64,000 nucleotides of DNA from Mesorhizobium loti (GTDB lineage: Bacteria; Pseudomonadota; Alphaproteobacteria; Rhizobiales; Rhizobiaceae): the NCBI RefSeq assembly GCF_003148495.1, contig NZ_QGGH01000002.1, positions 930,001-994,000 on the forward strand. The letters run 5' to 3'. The notes under the pieces were generated by a model that saw nothing but the letters and a program-made list of their open reading frames with translations, was not told where the DNA came from and did not search any database. Position numbers and translations under genes: made by a program. This document shows, in pieces, positions 16,478-25,581 of the stretch. The first letter of the stretch is position 1; every line of letters begins with the position of its first letter.

Positions 16478-17655
16478 ACGCGGTAGCCAAGATAGACGAG
16501 AAAGTGACAGAGCTGGAGATGGAAGCACCGGAAAAGCCGGCCGCGCCCCCGGTGGCGGTTGCTCCTCCGGTCCAGCCAGCCCTGGCGCCGGTGAAGAAAA
16601 AGCGCCGGCTGGGCCGTCTCCTGCTGATGGTCGCGCTGCCCGCCGCGCTGGCTGTCGGCGGCGGTTACGTCTGGGTCACCGGCGGCCGCTACCAGGAGAC
16701 GGAGAACGCCAATCTGCAGCAGGCCAAGGTGTCGATCGCTTCCGACACGGCTGGCCGCATCGTTAAAGTCGACATCTTCGATAACCAGCTGGTCAAACAG
16801 GGTGACGAGCTGTTTGCCATAGATCCCGAGCCCTACCGGATCGCTTTGGCGCAGGCCGACGCGGCGGTGGCGGGCGCGCGTCTCAATGTCGAGCAGCTGC
16901 GCGCGGCTTACGGCCAGTCGATGGCTCAGCAGAAATCCGACACCAGTCAGGTCGCCTTCGCCCAGTCGCAGTTCGACCGCGCCGCCGACCTTGCCCAGAA
17001 GGGCATCAACGCCAAGTCGTCGCTGGACGAAGCCAAGAACGACCTCGACAAGGCCAAGCAGCAGCTCGCCGTTGCCGAGCAAGGCATCATCAGCGCCAAG
17101 GCAGCCCTTGGCGGCAATCCCGACATCGAGACCGACAAGCACCCGACTGTGATGGCCGCGCTCGCCGCACGCGACAAGGCGGCCTACGATCTGGCGCAGA
17201 CCACGGTCAAGGCGCCGGCTGACGGCGTCATCAGCCAGGCCTCGTCGTTCAAGGTCGGCCAGTATGTCGGTTCCGGCACGCCGCTGTTTTCACTGGTCGA
17301 GACCGGCGACACTTGGATCGCCGCCAATTTCAAGGAAACGCAGCTCACCCACATGAAGCCCGGGCAGAAGGCCGATATCGTGGTCGATACCTATCCGGGA
17401 CGCACCTTCGAGGCGACGGTCAAGGCGATTGGCGCCGGCACCGGTGCCGAATTCTCGCTGCTGCCGGCCCAGAACGCCACCGGCAACTGGGTCAAGGTCA
17501 CGCAGCGCATTCCCGTGCGTCTCGAACTGACCGATGCCGACGCCAAGATGGCGTTGCGCACCGGCATGAGCGCCACCGTTACCGTCGACACCGGCGTGGT
17601 GCGTGGCCTGCCGTCGATCTTCGGTCACGCCACGGCCGGCGAGGCCGCGCAGTAA
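16474..17655 (+). CDS. emrA: HlyD/EmrA-family membrane fusion protein
   Basis: The 393-residue periplasmic adaptor has a short cytoplasmic Ala/Pro/Lys-rich leader, one membrane anchor (about residues 46-66), a lipoyl-like half-motif (QETENANLQQAKVSIASDTAGRI), an alpha-helical hairpin rich in Ala, Gln and Lys (about 125-215), then the second lipoyl half and beta barrel (VKAPADGVISQ onward). It should link the DHA2 exporter encoded downstream to an outer-membrane channel, which is not encoded here. The ATG at 16474 is translationally coupled to marR. Confidence 0.92.
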   Translation: MNAVAKIDEKVTELEMEAPEKPAAPPVAVAPPVQPALAPVKKKRRLGRLLLMVALPAALAVGGGYVWVTGGRYQETENANLQQAKVSIASDTAGRIVKVDIFDNQLVKQGDELFAIDPEPYRIALAQADAAVAGARLNVEQLRAAYGQSMAQQKSDTSQVAFAQSQFDRAADLAQKGINAKSSLDEAKNDLDKAKQQLAVAEQGIISAKAALGGNPDIETDKHPTVMAALAARDKAAYDLAQTTVKAPADGVISQASSFKVGQYVGSGTPLFSLVETGDTWIAANFKETQLTHMKPGQKADIVVDTYPGRTFEATVKAIGAGTGAEFSLLPAQNATGNWVKVTQRIPVRLELTDADAKMALRTGMSATVTVDTGVVRGLPSIFGHATAGEAAQ

Positions 17656-17964
17656 AAATCAACAGAATCCCGCTGGGATCAGCGGGTGGAGGTGAATAGC
17701 AGGATTGGTCTGATGGGAGGAGCTGGAAGGATCAGAATTTGGGCGAAGCCGCATCGCAGCTCGACTGAAATCTGAAATCTTCGACGCAGACCCGTCGGTC
17801 CTCATGTTTCCGGGCGGCAGGCATCCGCTCATCAGAGACTCTCAGTCGATGTAACCCCCACATCGATAATCGCGTCCCACCGCGATGAGGGTCTCTCAAC
17901 GGAAGGCGTTGCCGCCCGGAAACCCGTTGTACACGTTTTTGTTACCTGCTGGAAGTTCCCTGTC
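17656..17964 (+). other. Structured intergenic region between emrA and emrB
   Basis: This is 309 bases without a gene. It holds a small hairpin CCCGCTG-ggat-CAGCGGG (17669-17686) and a long-range inverted repeat of 14 bases (17806-17819 with 17910-17923, core CCGGGCGGCA / TGCCGCCCGG). Inside that are a hairpin TCGATGT-aaccccc-ACATCGA and the pairs CTCATC/GATGAG and AGAGAC/GTCTCT, which cannot all form at once. It may tune emrB expression or may be a repeat element. No riboswitch family was recognised. Confidence 0.6.
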
Positions 17965-19497
17965 ATGAGCACGCCTGAACCCTTCAAAGAAGTGCCGCAT
18001 CGCGGCCTGATTACGGTCGCGCTCATGCTGGCGACGATCATGCAGGCGCTCGACACGACGATCGCCAACGTCGCGCTGCCGACCATGACGGGCGATCTCG
18101 GCGCCTCGCCGGACAACATCAACTGGGTGCTGACCTCCTATATCGTTGCCGCCGCCATCATGACGCCGGTCACCGGCTGGCTGGCCGACCGCTTCGGCCG
18201 CAAGGAACTGTTCCTGACGGCAGTGGTCGGCTTCACCGTGTTCTCGATGCTGTGCGGCATCGCCTGGAGCCTGGAGACCATGGTGTTCTTCCGGCTGATG
18301 CAAGGCGTGTTCGGCGCCGCGATCGTGCCTCTGTCGCAAACCTTCCTGCTCGACATTAATCCCAGGGAACGCCATGGCCAGGCGATGGCCATCTGGGGCG
18401 CAGGCATCATGCTGGGGCCGATTCTGGGCCCGACGCTTGGTGGCTGGCTGACCGAGAATTTCAACTGGCGCTGGGTGTTCTTCATCAACCTGCCGGTCGG
18501 CATCGTCGCCTTTCTCGGCATGGCCGCCTATTTGCCGGCCGTTGCCCGGCGCGTGCGCGGCTTCGATTTCTTCGGCTTCGCCATGATATCGCTCGGCGTC
18601 GGCGCGCTTCAGCTGCTGCTCGACCGCGGCGGTGAGGTCGACTGGTTTTCATCGGTCGAGATCTGGATCGAGCTTGGTCTCTCCCTCACCGGCTTCTGGG
18701 TGTTCATCATTCACACGATGACGGCGGAACACCCCTTCATCGATCCCAAGATCTTCCTCGACCGCAATTTCGTGACCGGGCTGGCGTTCATCTTCGTCAT
18801 GGGCGTGCTCATCCTGGCGAGCATGTCGCTGCTGCCGCCGATGCTGGCGACCATCTTCGGCTATCCGACCGTCACCATCGGCGTCGTCATGGGGCCACGC
18901 GGCGTCGGCACCATGATTTCGATGCTCGTCGTCGGGCGGCTCATGAGCAAGATCGACGCCAGGATCCTCGTCGTCATCGGCTTCCTGCTGACCGCGCAGT
19001 CGCTCTACACCATGTCCAGCTTCACCCCGCAGATGGACAACTGGCTGATCATCAGCTCCGGCGTCATCCAGGGCCTGGGTATGGGAATGGTGTTCGTGCC
19101 GCTGTCGACCGTCGCCTTCGCCACGCTTGACGTGCGCTTCCGCACCGATGCTACGGCTCTGTTCAGCCTGGTGCGCAATCTTGGCTCGTCCATTGGCGTG
19201 TCGGTCGTGACGGTCCTGATGGTGCGCAACACGCAGATCAATCACACCGAGCTTTCGGCCTTCATCAACCCGTTCAACCCAAATCTGTGGGCGGTTTCTC
19301 CGGCAGCCGCAAGCGGCGATCCGATGGCGCTTTCGCAGGTCGATCGCATGGTCAATCTCCAGGCGATGATGATCTCCTACGTCAATGATTTCAAAATACT
19401 CATGGTAATGACGCTGCTTGCCATCCCGTTTGTTTTCCTGCTGCGCAAGCCAAAGCAGGCGCCTGCCGGTGGCGCACCAGCCGCGCACATGGACTAG
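17965..19497 (+). CDS. emrB: DHA2-family drug exporter (EmrB/QacA type)
   Basis: The 510-residue MFS protein has 14 membrane segments and DHA2 landmarks: ALDTTIANVALPTM in the first segment, WVLTSYIVAAAIMTPVTGWLADRFGRK (motif A), GPILGPTLGGWL (motif C) and NWRWVFFINLPVG. With EmrA and an outer-membrane channel it forms a tripartite pump that uses proton-motive force. It is separated from emrA by 309 bases of structured sequence, unusual for this gene pair. ATG 17965 has a modest GGAAG upstream. Confidence 0.92.
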   Translation: MSTPEPFKEVPHRGLITVALMLATIMQALDTTIANVALPTMTGDLGASPDNINWVLTSYIVAAAIMTPVTGWLADRFGRKELFLTAVVGFTVFSMLCGIAWSLETMVFFRLMQGVFGAAIVPLSQTFLLDINPRERHGQAMAIWGAGIMLGPILGPTLGGWLTENFNWRWVFFINLPVGIVAFLGMAAYLPAVARRVRGFDFFGFAMISLGVGALQLLLDRGGEVDWFSSVEIWIELGLSLTGFWVFIIHTMTAEHPFIDPKIFLDRNFVTGLAFIFVMGVLILASMSLLPPMLATIFGYPTVTIGVVMGPRGVGTMISMLVVGRLMSKIDARILVVIGFLLTAQSLYTMSSFTPQMDNWLIISSGVIQGLGMGMVFVPLSTVAFATLDVRFRTDATALFSLVRNLGSSIGVSVVTVLMVRNTQINHTELSAFINPFNPNLWAVSPAAASGDPMALSQVDRMVNLQAMMISYVNDFKILMVMTLLAIPFVFLLRKPKQAPAGGAPAAHMD

Positions 19498-19778
19498 CTT
19501 CGCCCTAGAATGGGCGCAGGCCTGATGGTGTCACGCGCCGGTTGAAGTGCGAATCATGTTGCGGCGGTGGCCGACCGAATTCATCCTGATGTCGAAGAAT
19601 ACTGAGCCCGAAAGTTCAAAATCGGCTCGATAACAGCGCTTGAGTCTCAGGTATCCAGGTTGCGCCGAATCGGTCTCGGACCGGTTCATCTGTCGTTAGT
19701 ACATCTGTAACACTATCGATCGACTTTCGTTTTACAAAACAATCGTCTTTTTCTAGGCGCCAAACCGGAGGAGGTCTG
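19498..19778 (+). other. Intergenic region upstream of the GGDEF-EAL gene
   Basis: Contains a short inverted repeat just after the emrB stop (GCCC-tagaat-GGGC), which could be a weak terminator. It ends in an AT-richer stretch (about 19690-19755) likely to hold the promoter of the downstream gene. I see no coding sequence or strong structured RNA in it. Confidence 0.4.
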
Positions 19779-22460
19779 TTGGTTACGAAATCATCCAGGA
19801 GACCCGCCGAAGCGCCCGAGTCGACCGGTCTGGCCGCCCTGACAAAATTGGCGGCCGTCTCGCATGAAATCCTCGAACGCGAGCTTCGGGCTACAATCGC
19901 CGCACTCGAGGGGCAGGCGCTTCGATTCGAGATGGTGATCGACAACATCTCGCAAGGCATCTGCTTTTTCGGCGCCGATGAACGGCTGATCCTGTCCAAC
20001 CGTCGCTATGCGGAGATTTACCGCATTGTGCCCGAACAATTGCAACCGGGCCTGACATTGGGCGAAATAGTCGAACGCCGCGTCGCTGCCGGGACATCCG
20101 CTATGGCTGCCGACGCCTATCTCGCATTGGCCCGGTCGGTCAATTCGAGTACCACTTCGAGGATCTGGACCGCCAATATCGCCGACGGCCGGACGATTCA
20201 GGTCTGCCATCAGCCAATGCCCGACGGCGGTTGGGTTTCCACGCATGAGGACATTACGGAGTTCACTGCGAATCGTCTGATTGCGGACGAGCGCATCTCG
20301 CTGCAAACGCTGATCGACTGGGTACCCGGCTATCTGTGGGTCAAGGACACCGAAAGCCGCTTCGTCGTGGTCAACAAGGCCCTTGCGTCCGACAGTGGCC
20401 GAGAGAAGACGAGCGACATGATCGGCTTGACCGATTTTGATCTTCATGCCCCCGAACTTGCGCAGAAATTTCGCCTCATCGAGCAGAACGTCCTCAACAG
20501 CGGACAACCGATGATCGACGAGGAGGAGTTCGTTGTCGATGCGTCGGGCGCCGGCAAGTGGCTCTCGTCGACGAAGGTTCCGCTGCACAATGTTCAAAAT
20601 GAGATCTTCGGTCTGGTTGGCATCGCCCATGACATCACTGTCCGCAAGCAAGCGGACGTCCTTCGTGACGGGCAAGCGCATATCCTGGAAATGATCGCGA
20701 TGAGCGCTCCGCTCGAAGATGTGCTCGACCGCCTCATGCGCCTCGTTGAATCCCAGCTGACAGGCATATTCGGTTCCGTCTTGCTGCTCGACAAGGACGG
20801 CAGCCATTTGCGGCACGGTGCGGCGCCGAGCTTGGTGAAAGACTATACGAACGCCATCGACGGGATCGCCATCGGTCCCAAGGTGGGATCGTGCGGGACC
20901 GCAGTCTACAGGCGGGAGCCTGTCATTGTCACCGACGTCATGCAGGATCCGCTGTGGGAGGATTACCGCGAACTGGTGGCGGTCTACGGCTATCGTTCCT
21001 GCTGGTCGACCCCGATCCTGTCGCATCAGGGCGCCGTGTTGGGCGTATTTGCGATGTATTCGATGACGGTGCGCGGACCGGCCGAGGCCGAGACCCGGCT
21101 GATTGATTTCACAACCCGCATCGCCGGAATCGCGATCGAGCGCAAACTGGCTGAAGACCAGATCCATTTCATGGCCAACCATGATGTGCTTACCGGGCTT
21201 CCCAATCGCGCCTTGCTGGAGGACCGGCTGTCGCAAGCGGTCCTGTATGCGCAGCGATACGATCGCTGGGTGACGGTGGTGTTCATCGATCTGGACAACT
21301 TCAAGCTCGTCAACGACACGCTCGGCCACAATGCCGGAGACGAACTCCTGAAGACTGTCGCCAGCCGTATGGTTGAATGCGTACGGGCGACCGATACGGT
21401 TGTGCGACTTGGCGGCGACGAATTTGTCATCGTTCTGTTCGACCAGCCTACGAATGTCGATCGCATCTCGGAGACCTTGCAAACGATCCGGGCAGCGATT
21501 GCAGCGCCGGTTCATATCGAAGAGCATCACCTGAGGACGACGGCCAGCATCGGTATCGCGAACTACCCCAAGGATGGAGCGAGCCCGAAAACGCTCCTGG
21601 CCAATGCCGATGCGGCCATGTATCGCGCAAAAGAGCTCGGCCGCGACAATTTCCAGTTTTACGCTCCTGAATTCAACTCGAGGGCTCATGAAAAATTCGT
21701 GCTTCAGGAGGAATTGCGAAACGCCTTGGCCCGTTCGGAATTCGCGCTGCTCTATCAGCCCCAGGTCGATCTTCGCTCGGGGCGCGTCTTTGCGGTCGAA
21801 GCGTTGATACGCTGGAACCATCCGACACTGGGCGTGGTTTCGCCGATGACGTTCATTCCGACGGCCGAGGAGACAGGTCTGATCGTGCCGATCGGCGACT
21901 GGGTTCTGCATGAGGCCTGTCGACAGAACAAGGCCTGGCAGGATGCGGGTCTGCCGCCGATGACTGTTTGCGTGAATGTGTCTGCACGGCAATTCAGGGA
22001 AAGGAACCTGGTCGGCCGTGTCGTCAACGCGCTTAAGGATAGCGGTCTGGAGGCCAGATATCTCGAGTTGGAGGTGACAGAAAGCCTCATCATGCAGGAT
22101 ATCGAATTGGCGGTCGCCACGATGAACGAACTGCAAGCCCTGGGCGTTCAGATATCGATCGATGATTTCGGAACGGGCTATTCCAGCCTCAGTGCACTCA
22201 AGACCTTTCCAGTCGCACGGCTGAAGATCGACAAGTCCTTCATCAACGATCTCGCTGCCGATGAGAATGATCAGGCTGTCACCAGCGCCGTGATTTCGCT
22301 GGGTCAAAAGCTGAATATGAGAGTCATTGCCGAGGGCGTCGAAACAGACGATCAGGTGGCCTTCCTGCTCAAAAACAATTGCGACGAAATGCAGGGCTTC
22401 CATTTCAGCAGACCGGTCTCTGCCCAAGATATCGAGAAATTGCTCAACCACAAGAATTGA
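19779..22460 (+). CDS. PAS-PAS-GAF-GGDEF-EAL cyclic-di-GMP enzyme
   Basis: An 893-residue soluble protein with two PAS domains (about residues 50-165 and 175-290), a GAF domain (about 300-455), GGDEF (about 465-625) and EAL (about 640-885). The cyclase active site GGDEF is intact (545-549), with the inhibitory RxxD site at 536-539. The phosphodiesterase has EALIRW (674 onward), EVTES, IDDFGTGYSSL and AEGVET, so both activities look possible. TTG 19779 is used because GGAGGAGG lies directly upstream. Signal and output are unknown; it probably tunes motility or attachment through c-di-GMP. Confidence 0.93.
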   Translation: MVTKSSRRPAEAPESTGLAALTKLAAVSHEILERELRATIAALEGQALRFEMVIDNISQGICFFGADERLILSNRRYAEIYRIVPEQLQPGLTLGEIVERRVAAGTSAMAADAYLALARSVNSSTTSRIWTANIADGRTIQVCHQPMPDGGWVSTHEDITEFTANRLIADERISLQTLIDWVPGYLWVKDTESRFVVVNKALASDSGREKTSDMIGLTDFDLHAPELAQKFRLIEQNVLNSGQPMIDEEEFVVDASGAGKWLSSTKVPLHNVQNEIFGLVGIAHDITVRKQADVLRDGQAHILEMIAMSAPLEDVLDRLMRLVESQLTGIFGSVLLLDKDGSHLRHGAAPSLVKDYTNAIDGIAIGPKVGSCGTAVYRREPVIVTDVMQDPLWEDYRELVAVYGYRSCWSTPILSHQGAVLGVFAMYSMTVRGPAEAETRLIDFTTRIAGIAIERKLAEDQIHFMANHDVLTGLPNRALLEDRLSQAVLYAQRYDRWVTVVFIDLDNFKLVNDTLGHNAGDELLKTVASRMVECVRATDTVVRLGGDEFVIVLFDQPTNVDRISETLQTIRAAIAAPVHIEEHHLRTTASIGIANYPKDGASPKTLLANADAAMYRAKELGRDNFQFYAPEFNSRAHEKFVLQEELRNALARSEFALLYQPQVDLRSGRVFAVEALIRWNHPTLGVVSPMTFIPTAEETGLIVPIGDWVLHEACRQNKAWQDAGLPPMTVCVNVSARQFRERNLVGRVVNALKDSGLEARYLELEVTESLIMQDIELAVATMNELQALGVQISIDDFGTGYSSLSALKTFPVARLKIDKSFINDLAADENDQAVTSAVISLGQKLNMRVIAEGVETDDQVAFLLKNNCDEMQGFHFSRPVSAQDIEKLLNHKN

Positions 22461-22529
22461 CGGACTGGTCAGCCAGCGGTCTCCCGTGCGGCTCGACGAA
22501 GATCGCGGCCGGCAGCGACAAGCCTGCTC

Positions 22530-23003
22530 TTATTTCCCGAGCACGAGGCTCCAGTAGCGGAGGTTGCCGTCGCTGCCGTCGCGCACATAGGCAAGGCCGA
22601 AGCGGGTGAAGCGCGGGTCGAGCATGTTGCGGCGATGGCCAGGCGAATGCACCCAGATGTCGAACAGCTTCTGTTGGTCGAAACGGCCCTCGGCGATGTT
22701 CTCGGCGGCCGCACCCGCAATGCCATTGCCCTTGACGCGCGAGGCGAAATCCTTGCCCCAGGCGGTGGTGTGGCTCATGCGACGGCGCTGCGCCATATAG
22801 CCGGCCTGCTGCAGGGCGGCCTGCTCGAGCTGCCGGTCGGGGACCAGCGGCGCCAGCCCGGCCGTGGCGCGGATGCTGGCAAGCGTGCCGGTGGCGGATG
22901 AGGAGACCCCGGCACCGTCGCCGGTTGGCAGCGAAACGGTGCTGCAGGCGGCGAGACCGGCCAGCGCGACGAGGCCGGTCAGCACCATGCGCCTGCTCGG
23001 CAT
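22530..23003 (-). CDS. CAP/SCP-domain lipoprotein
   Basis: This protein of about 157 residues has a lipoprotein signal (basic n-region, then LVALAGLAAC lipobox) followed by a CAP (SCP/YkwD) domain: HTTAWGKDFASRV, GAAAENIAEG and IWVHSPGHRRNMLDPRFTRFGLA carry the conserved His and Glu positions. Bacterial CAP proteins of this type are secreted and their biochemistry is poorly known. ATG 23003 gives the best signal peptide; 23042 would add 13 residues. It converges on the c-di-GMP gene. Confidence 0.82.
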   Translation of the reverse strand: MPSRRMVLTGLVALAGLAACSTVSLPTGDGAGVSSSATGTLASIRATAGLAPLVPDRQLEQAALQQAGYMAQRRRMSHTTAWGKDFASRVKGNGIAGAAAENIAEGRFDQQKLFDIWVHSPGHRRNMLDPRFTRFGLAYVRDGSDGNLRYWSLVLGK

Positions 23004-23206
23004 TGGGCGCGGTTCGATGGAATGGGAATGATCAATGGCCATTCTTGTCTGAATAGTCGCGATCATGGCTTTTGACGGGCAAGCGGTGAAAATTGCGCGA
23101 GAACCCATGCGTTGGTTTTCGCGAAATGCATCGCGTAGTGTTGAAGTGTCGAAGCACACCCGTTCGGCCAGCATAGTCCAGACGGCCCATGTGACGTGAG
23201 AATCCG

Positions 23207-23770
23207 ATGCCAAAACCTGCCCGTGCCTTTCCGACGCTCTCCACCTCCCGCCTGCTGCTGCGCGCCCCGACCGCCGAAGATGCCGCCGCCTTCCGGGGTA
23301 TCCTGTCGATCCCCGATGTCACCCGATTCTCGAACTGGCCGGATGCGCCGGCCAAGGTGGTGGCTGAACGGGCGATGAGATGGATGTGCAAGGCCTTTCC
23401 CACTGGCAAAGGGTGCGCCTGGATAATCGAGGATCGCGCTTCGAAGACCATGGCCGGTGCGATTCGGTACAACTGGTTCGTCAACAGATCGAAGTGCGGC
23501 GAGATCGGCTACGAACTGCATCCGGATTTTTGGGGCAAAGGTCTGATGACCGAAGCGGCTGCTGCCGTCGCTCTTTGCGGCCATCGGTTTTTCGGGCTCA
23601 ATCGCATCGAGGCGTGGACGCTGCCGGGCAATACCGGATCGGACCGTGTGCTGGAGAAAGCCGGGTTCCGCTACGAGGGAACCCTGCGGCAGAAAGCCCG
23701 GTTCAAAGGCGCCTACCACGACTTCAGGATGTTTGGACGACTGGCCGGCGATCACGCGGGCCAGAACTGA
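23207..23770 (+). CDS. GNAT-family N-acetyltransferase (RimJ/RimL-like)
   Basis: The 187-residue protein has the layout of ribosomal-protein-alanine acetyltransferases: an N-terminal TSRLLLRAPTAEDAAAF strand, GEIGYELHPDFWGKGLMTEA for acetyl-CoA pyrophosphate binding, and a C-terminal NTGSDRVLEKAGFRYEGTLR block. It uses acetyl-CoA to modify an N-terminus or small amine, and the acceptor cannot be told. It is divergent from the CAP lipoprotein gene and followed by a VOC protein gene 62 bases later. Confidence 0.85.
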   Translation: MPKPARAFPTLSTSRLLLRAPTAEDAAAFRGILSIPDVTRFSNWPDAPAKVVAERAMRWMCKAFPTGKGCAWIIEDRASKTMAGAIRYNWFVNRSKCGEIGYELHPDFWGKGLMTEAAAAVALCGHRFFGLNRIEAWTLPGNTGSDRVLEKAGFRYEGTLRQKARFKGAYHDFRMFGRLAGDHAGQN

Positions 23771-23832
23771 ACAGCATGCTGGCTATTCGAAGTCGTTCGA
23801 CCATGCCTCTCAAAAAGGGATTTTTTGCCAAG

Positions 23833-24231
23833 ATGCTCCATCACGTTTCTTTCGGCGTTTCGAATATCGAACGCGCGGCTGCCTTCTACGACGCCGTGCT
23901 GGGGCCGCTCGGTTATATCAGAGTCTGGGACGATCTCCGACCCGGCGAGCCCGATCAGGCGGTGGGCTACGGGCCTGCCGGTGGCGGCGACAAGCTGGCG
24001 ATAAAACTTTGCCCGAAAGGGCAGCGTCCGCCCGGTCCGGGTTTTCATCTGGCTTTTGCCGCCCCGGATCGCCAGAGCATCGCACAATTTCATGCGGCCG
24101 CGCTTGCACATGGCGGCCGTGACAACGGTGCGCCCGGCCTGCGCCCCGACTACGGTCCGTATTATTATGCCGCCTTCGTCGTCGATCCGGATGGACATCA
24201 CATCGAGGCGGTTTTCAACTTGCCGAAGTGA
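23833..24231 (+). CDS. Glyoxalase/bleomycin-resistance (VOC) family protein
   Basis: A 132-residue protein with two beta-alpha-beta-beta-beta units of the vicinal oxygen chelate fold (MLHHVSFGVSNIERAAAFYDAVL at the start; YYYAAFVVDPDGHHIEAVFN at the end with a metal-type His/Glu context). The function could be a dioxygenase, isomerase or antibiotic-binding protein. Its 3' end overlaps the convergent HxlR gene by 17 bases. ATG 23833 fits the family; earlier in-frame sequence has no domain support. Confidence 0.82.
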   Translation: MLHHVSFGVSNIERAAAFYDAVLGPLGYIRVWDDLRPGEPDQAVGYGPAGGGDKLAIKLCPKGQRPPGPGFHLAFAAPDRQSIAQFHAAALAHGGRDNGAPGLRPDYGPYYYAAFVVDPDGHHIEAVFNLPK

Positions 24232-24604
24232 TTGTCTCCACTGTCGCCGTGCCGGAATAGGTTTCCAGCATTGGTGAGACTTGGCCGGTCCGGTCGTCTT
24301 CGGTCCGTTCCCACCACGAGCCCAGCGCGTCGATGAGCGGTACAAGCCTGCGACCCGGCGCAGTCAGGTCGTAGTCGACATGCAGCGGATAGCCCGGGCG
24401 CGCCGTTCGCCGCACGATACCGGCGTCCTCCAGCTTGCGCAGTTCCAGCGCCAGAATGCGGTGCGACACAGTCGGGTTGTCGCGCCTCAGCTCGCTGAAT
24501 CGCTTGGTTCCGTCCTTCAGATAATAGAGCAGCAGTGTGGGCCAGCGGCCACTGAGCACGCGCATGGTCTCTTCGATCGGGCAGCGCGAGACGACGTCTT
24601 TCAT
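24215..24604 (-). CDS. HxlR-family transcriptional regulator
   Basis: This 129-residue winged-helix protein has HxlR features: an early cysteine (SRCPIEETMRVLSGRWPTLLLYYL), a recognition region FSELRRDNPTVSHRILALELRKLEDAGIVRR, and a wing VDYDLTAPGRRL. ATG 24604 matches the normal length of the family. It is divergent from a glutathione S-transferase gene 106 bases away and probably regulates it, possibly sensing electrophiles or redox through the cysteine, which is inference. Its 3' end overlaps the VOC gene. Confidence 0.88.
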   Translation of the reverse strand: MKDVVSRCPIEETMRVLSGRWPTLLLYYLKDGTKRFSELRRDNPTVSHRILALELRKLEDAGIVRRTARPGYPLHVDYDLTAPGRRLVPLIDALGSWWERTEDDRTGQVSPMLETYSGTATVETITSAS

Positions 24605-24710
24605 GGGCGGGTCCTGGTTACAGAATTGTGCGTAATTTACATGGGGCGACCAGTGTTTAGGGTCAAGTTTCGCTGCGCGGCGTGATCCCTTCAATCATGG
24701 AAGAAAACAA

Positions 24711-25427
24711 ATGGAACCTATCCTCTTTTATGGCTTCCCGGCGGGAAGCTCGATGGGGCTCGTCGCTGCCTTTGAACGCGTCGGACAGCCCTATCGCCTG
24801 TGCCGCGTCGACATGCTCACCGAGATGAAGAACGATGCTTATGCCAGCATCAACGGCCGTCAGGAAACGCCGGTTTTGATCACCGACGAAGGCACGGTGG
24901 TCACCGAGACCATGGCCATCGCCGCGTGGCTCGAGGCGCGTGACACGCAACGTCGCATCAGCTTCGACCCGCGCACGCCGCAAGCCGACCGCATGCATCA
25001 GTTGATGGCCTTCGTGAACACCGGTTTCACCGCCGCTTTCAGCCCGCTCTGGGTGGCATTGGAAATGGCCGCGGATGAACCGGCGCTGAAGGCGATCTTG
25101 CGCGACTTCGGCCGCAAGGCCGTTGCCGAACGCCACGATCGCCTCGAAGAGATGATCGTCGACACGGACTTCCTGGTCGGCGATCGGCTGACGCTGGCCG
25201 ATACCACGCTGATTGGCGTGGCACGTTGGGCGGAGTTCCACCAGGCGGTCGACGGCGCTGCCTATCCCAGGTTGGCCGGGCTGCGCCGCCGCATCGAAGC
25301 CGATCCGGTCGTGCGATATGCCCTGGCTGTCGAGGATGGCGAACAGCCCGCCGGTTCGGGCGCCTGCCTTGGCCACGTCCCTCTGGCCGATGTGATCGAT
25401 CGCTTCGCTGCACCGGCGCAACCGTAA
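24711..25427 (+). CDS. Glutathione S-transferase family protein
   Basis: The 238-residue protein has an N-terminal thioredoxin-fold domain (ILFYGFPAGSSMGLVAAFERVG; RQETPVLITDEGTVVTETMAIAAWLE with the cis-Pro and the glutathione-binding Glu-Thr) and a helical C-terminal domain ending in LVGDRLTLADTTLIGVARWAEF, the typical N-capping box. It conjugates or reduces using glutathione, and the substrate is unknown. It is divergent from the HxlR regulator and followed by a strong hairpin terminator. Confidence 0.88.
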   Translation: MEPILFYGFPAGSSMGLVAAFERVGQPYRLCRVDMLTEMKNDAYASINGRQETPVLITDEGTVVTETMAIAAWLEARDTQRRISFDPRTPQADRMHQLMAFVNTGFTAAFSPLWVALEMAADEPALKAILRDFGRKAVAERHDRLEEMIVDTDFLVGDRLTLADTTLIGVARWAEFHQAVDGAAYPRLAGLRRRIEADPVVRYALAVEDGEQPAGSGACLGHVPLADVIDRFAAPAQP

Positions 25428-25474
25428 CGATGCTCATTTTCAACTGGATGTGCTTTTGTGAAAAGGCACTTATC

Positions 25475-25503
25475 TGCTGGAGTGCGGTTGCCGCACTCCA
25501 GCG
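25475..25503 (+). terminator. Hairpin terminator after the GST gene
   Basis: A perfect 12-base-pair stem, GCTGGAGTGCGG (25476-25487) and CCGCACTCCAGC (25491-25502), closes on a TTG loop. The T-run is poor (gttgttg). It lies 48 bases after the GST stop and upstream of the convergent TadG-like gene's end, so it could serve both strands. Confidence 0.7.
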
Positions 25504-25581
25504 TTGTTGAACGCGACCGCCATCTTCTCAACGCTACCGCCGGCGCCTGCGGATGTCAGGTCAAATGTTGGGAGCCGTCTC

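Noticed and set aside
19791..22451. An 886-residue open frame on the minus strand opposite the GGDEF-EAL gene
   Set aside because: It is an exact antisense shadow of a well-supported gene, has no recognisable domain, and is rich in His, Arg and Gln, as expected from reversed GC-biased codons.
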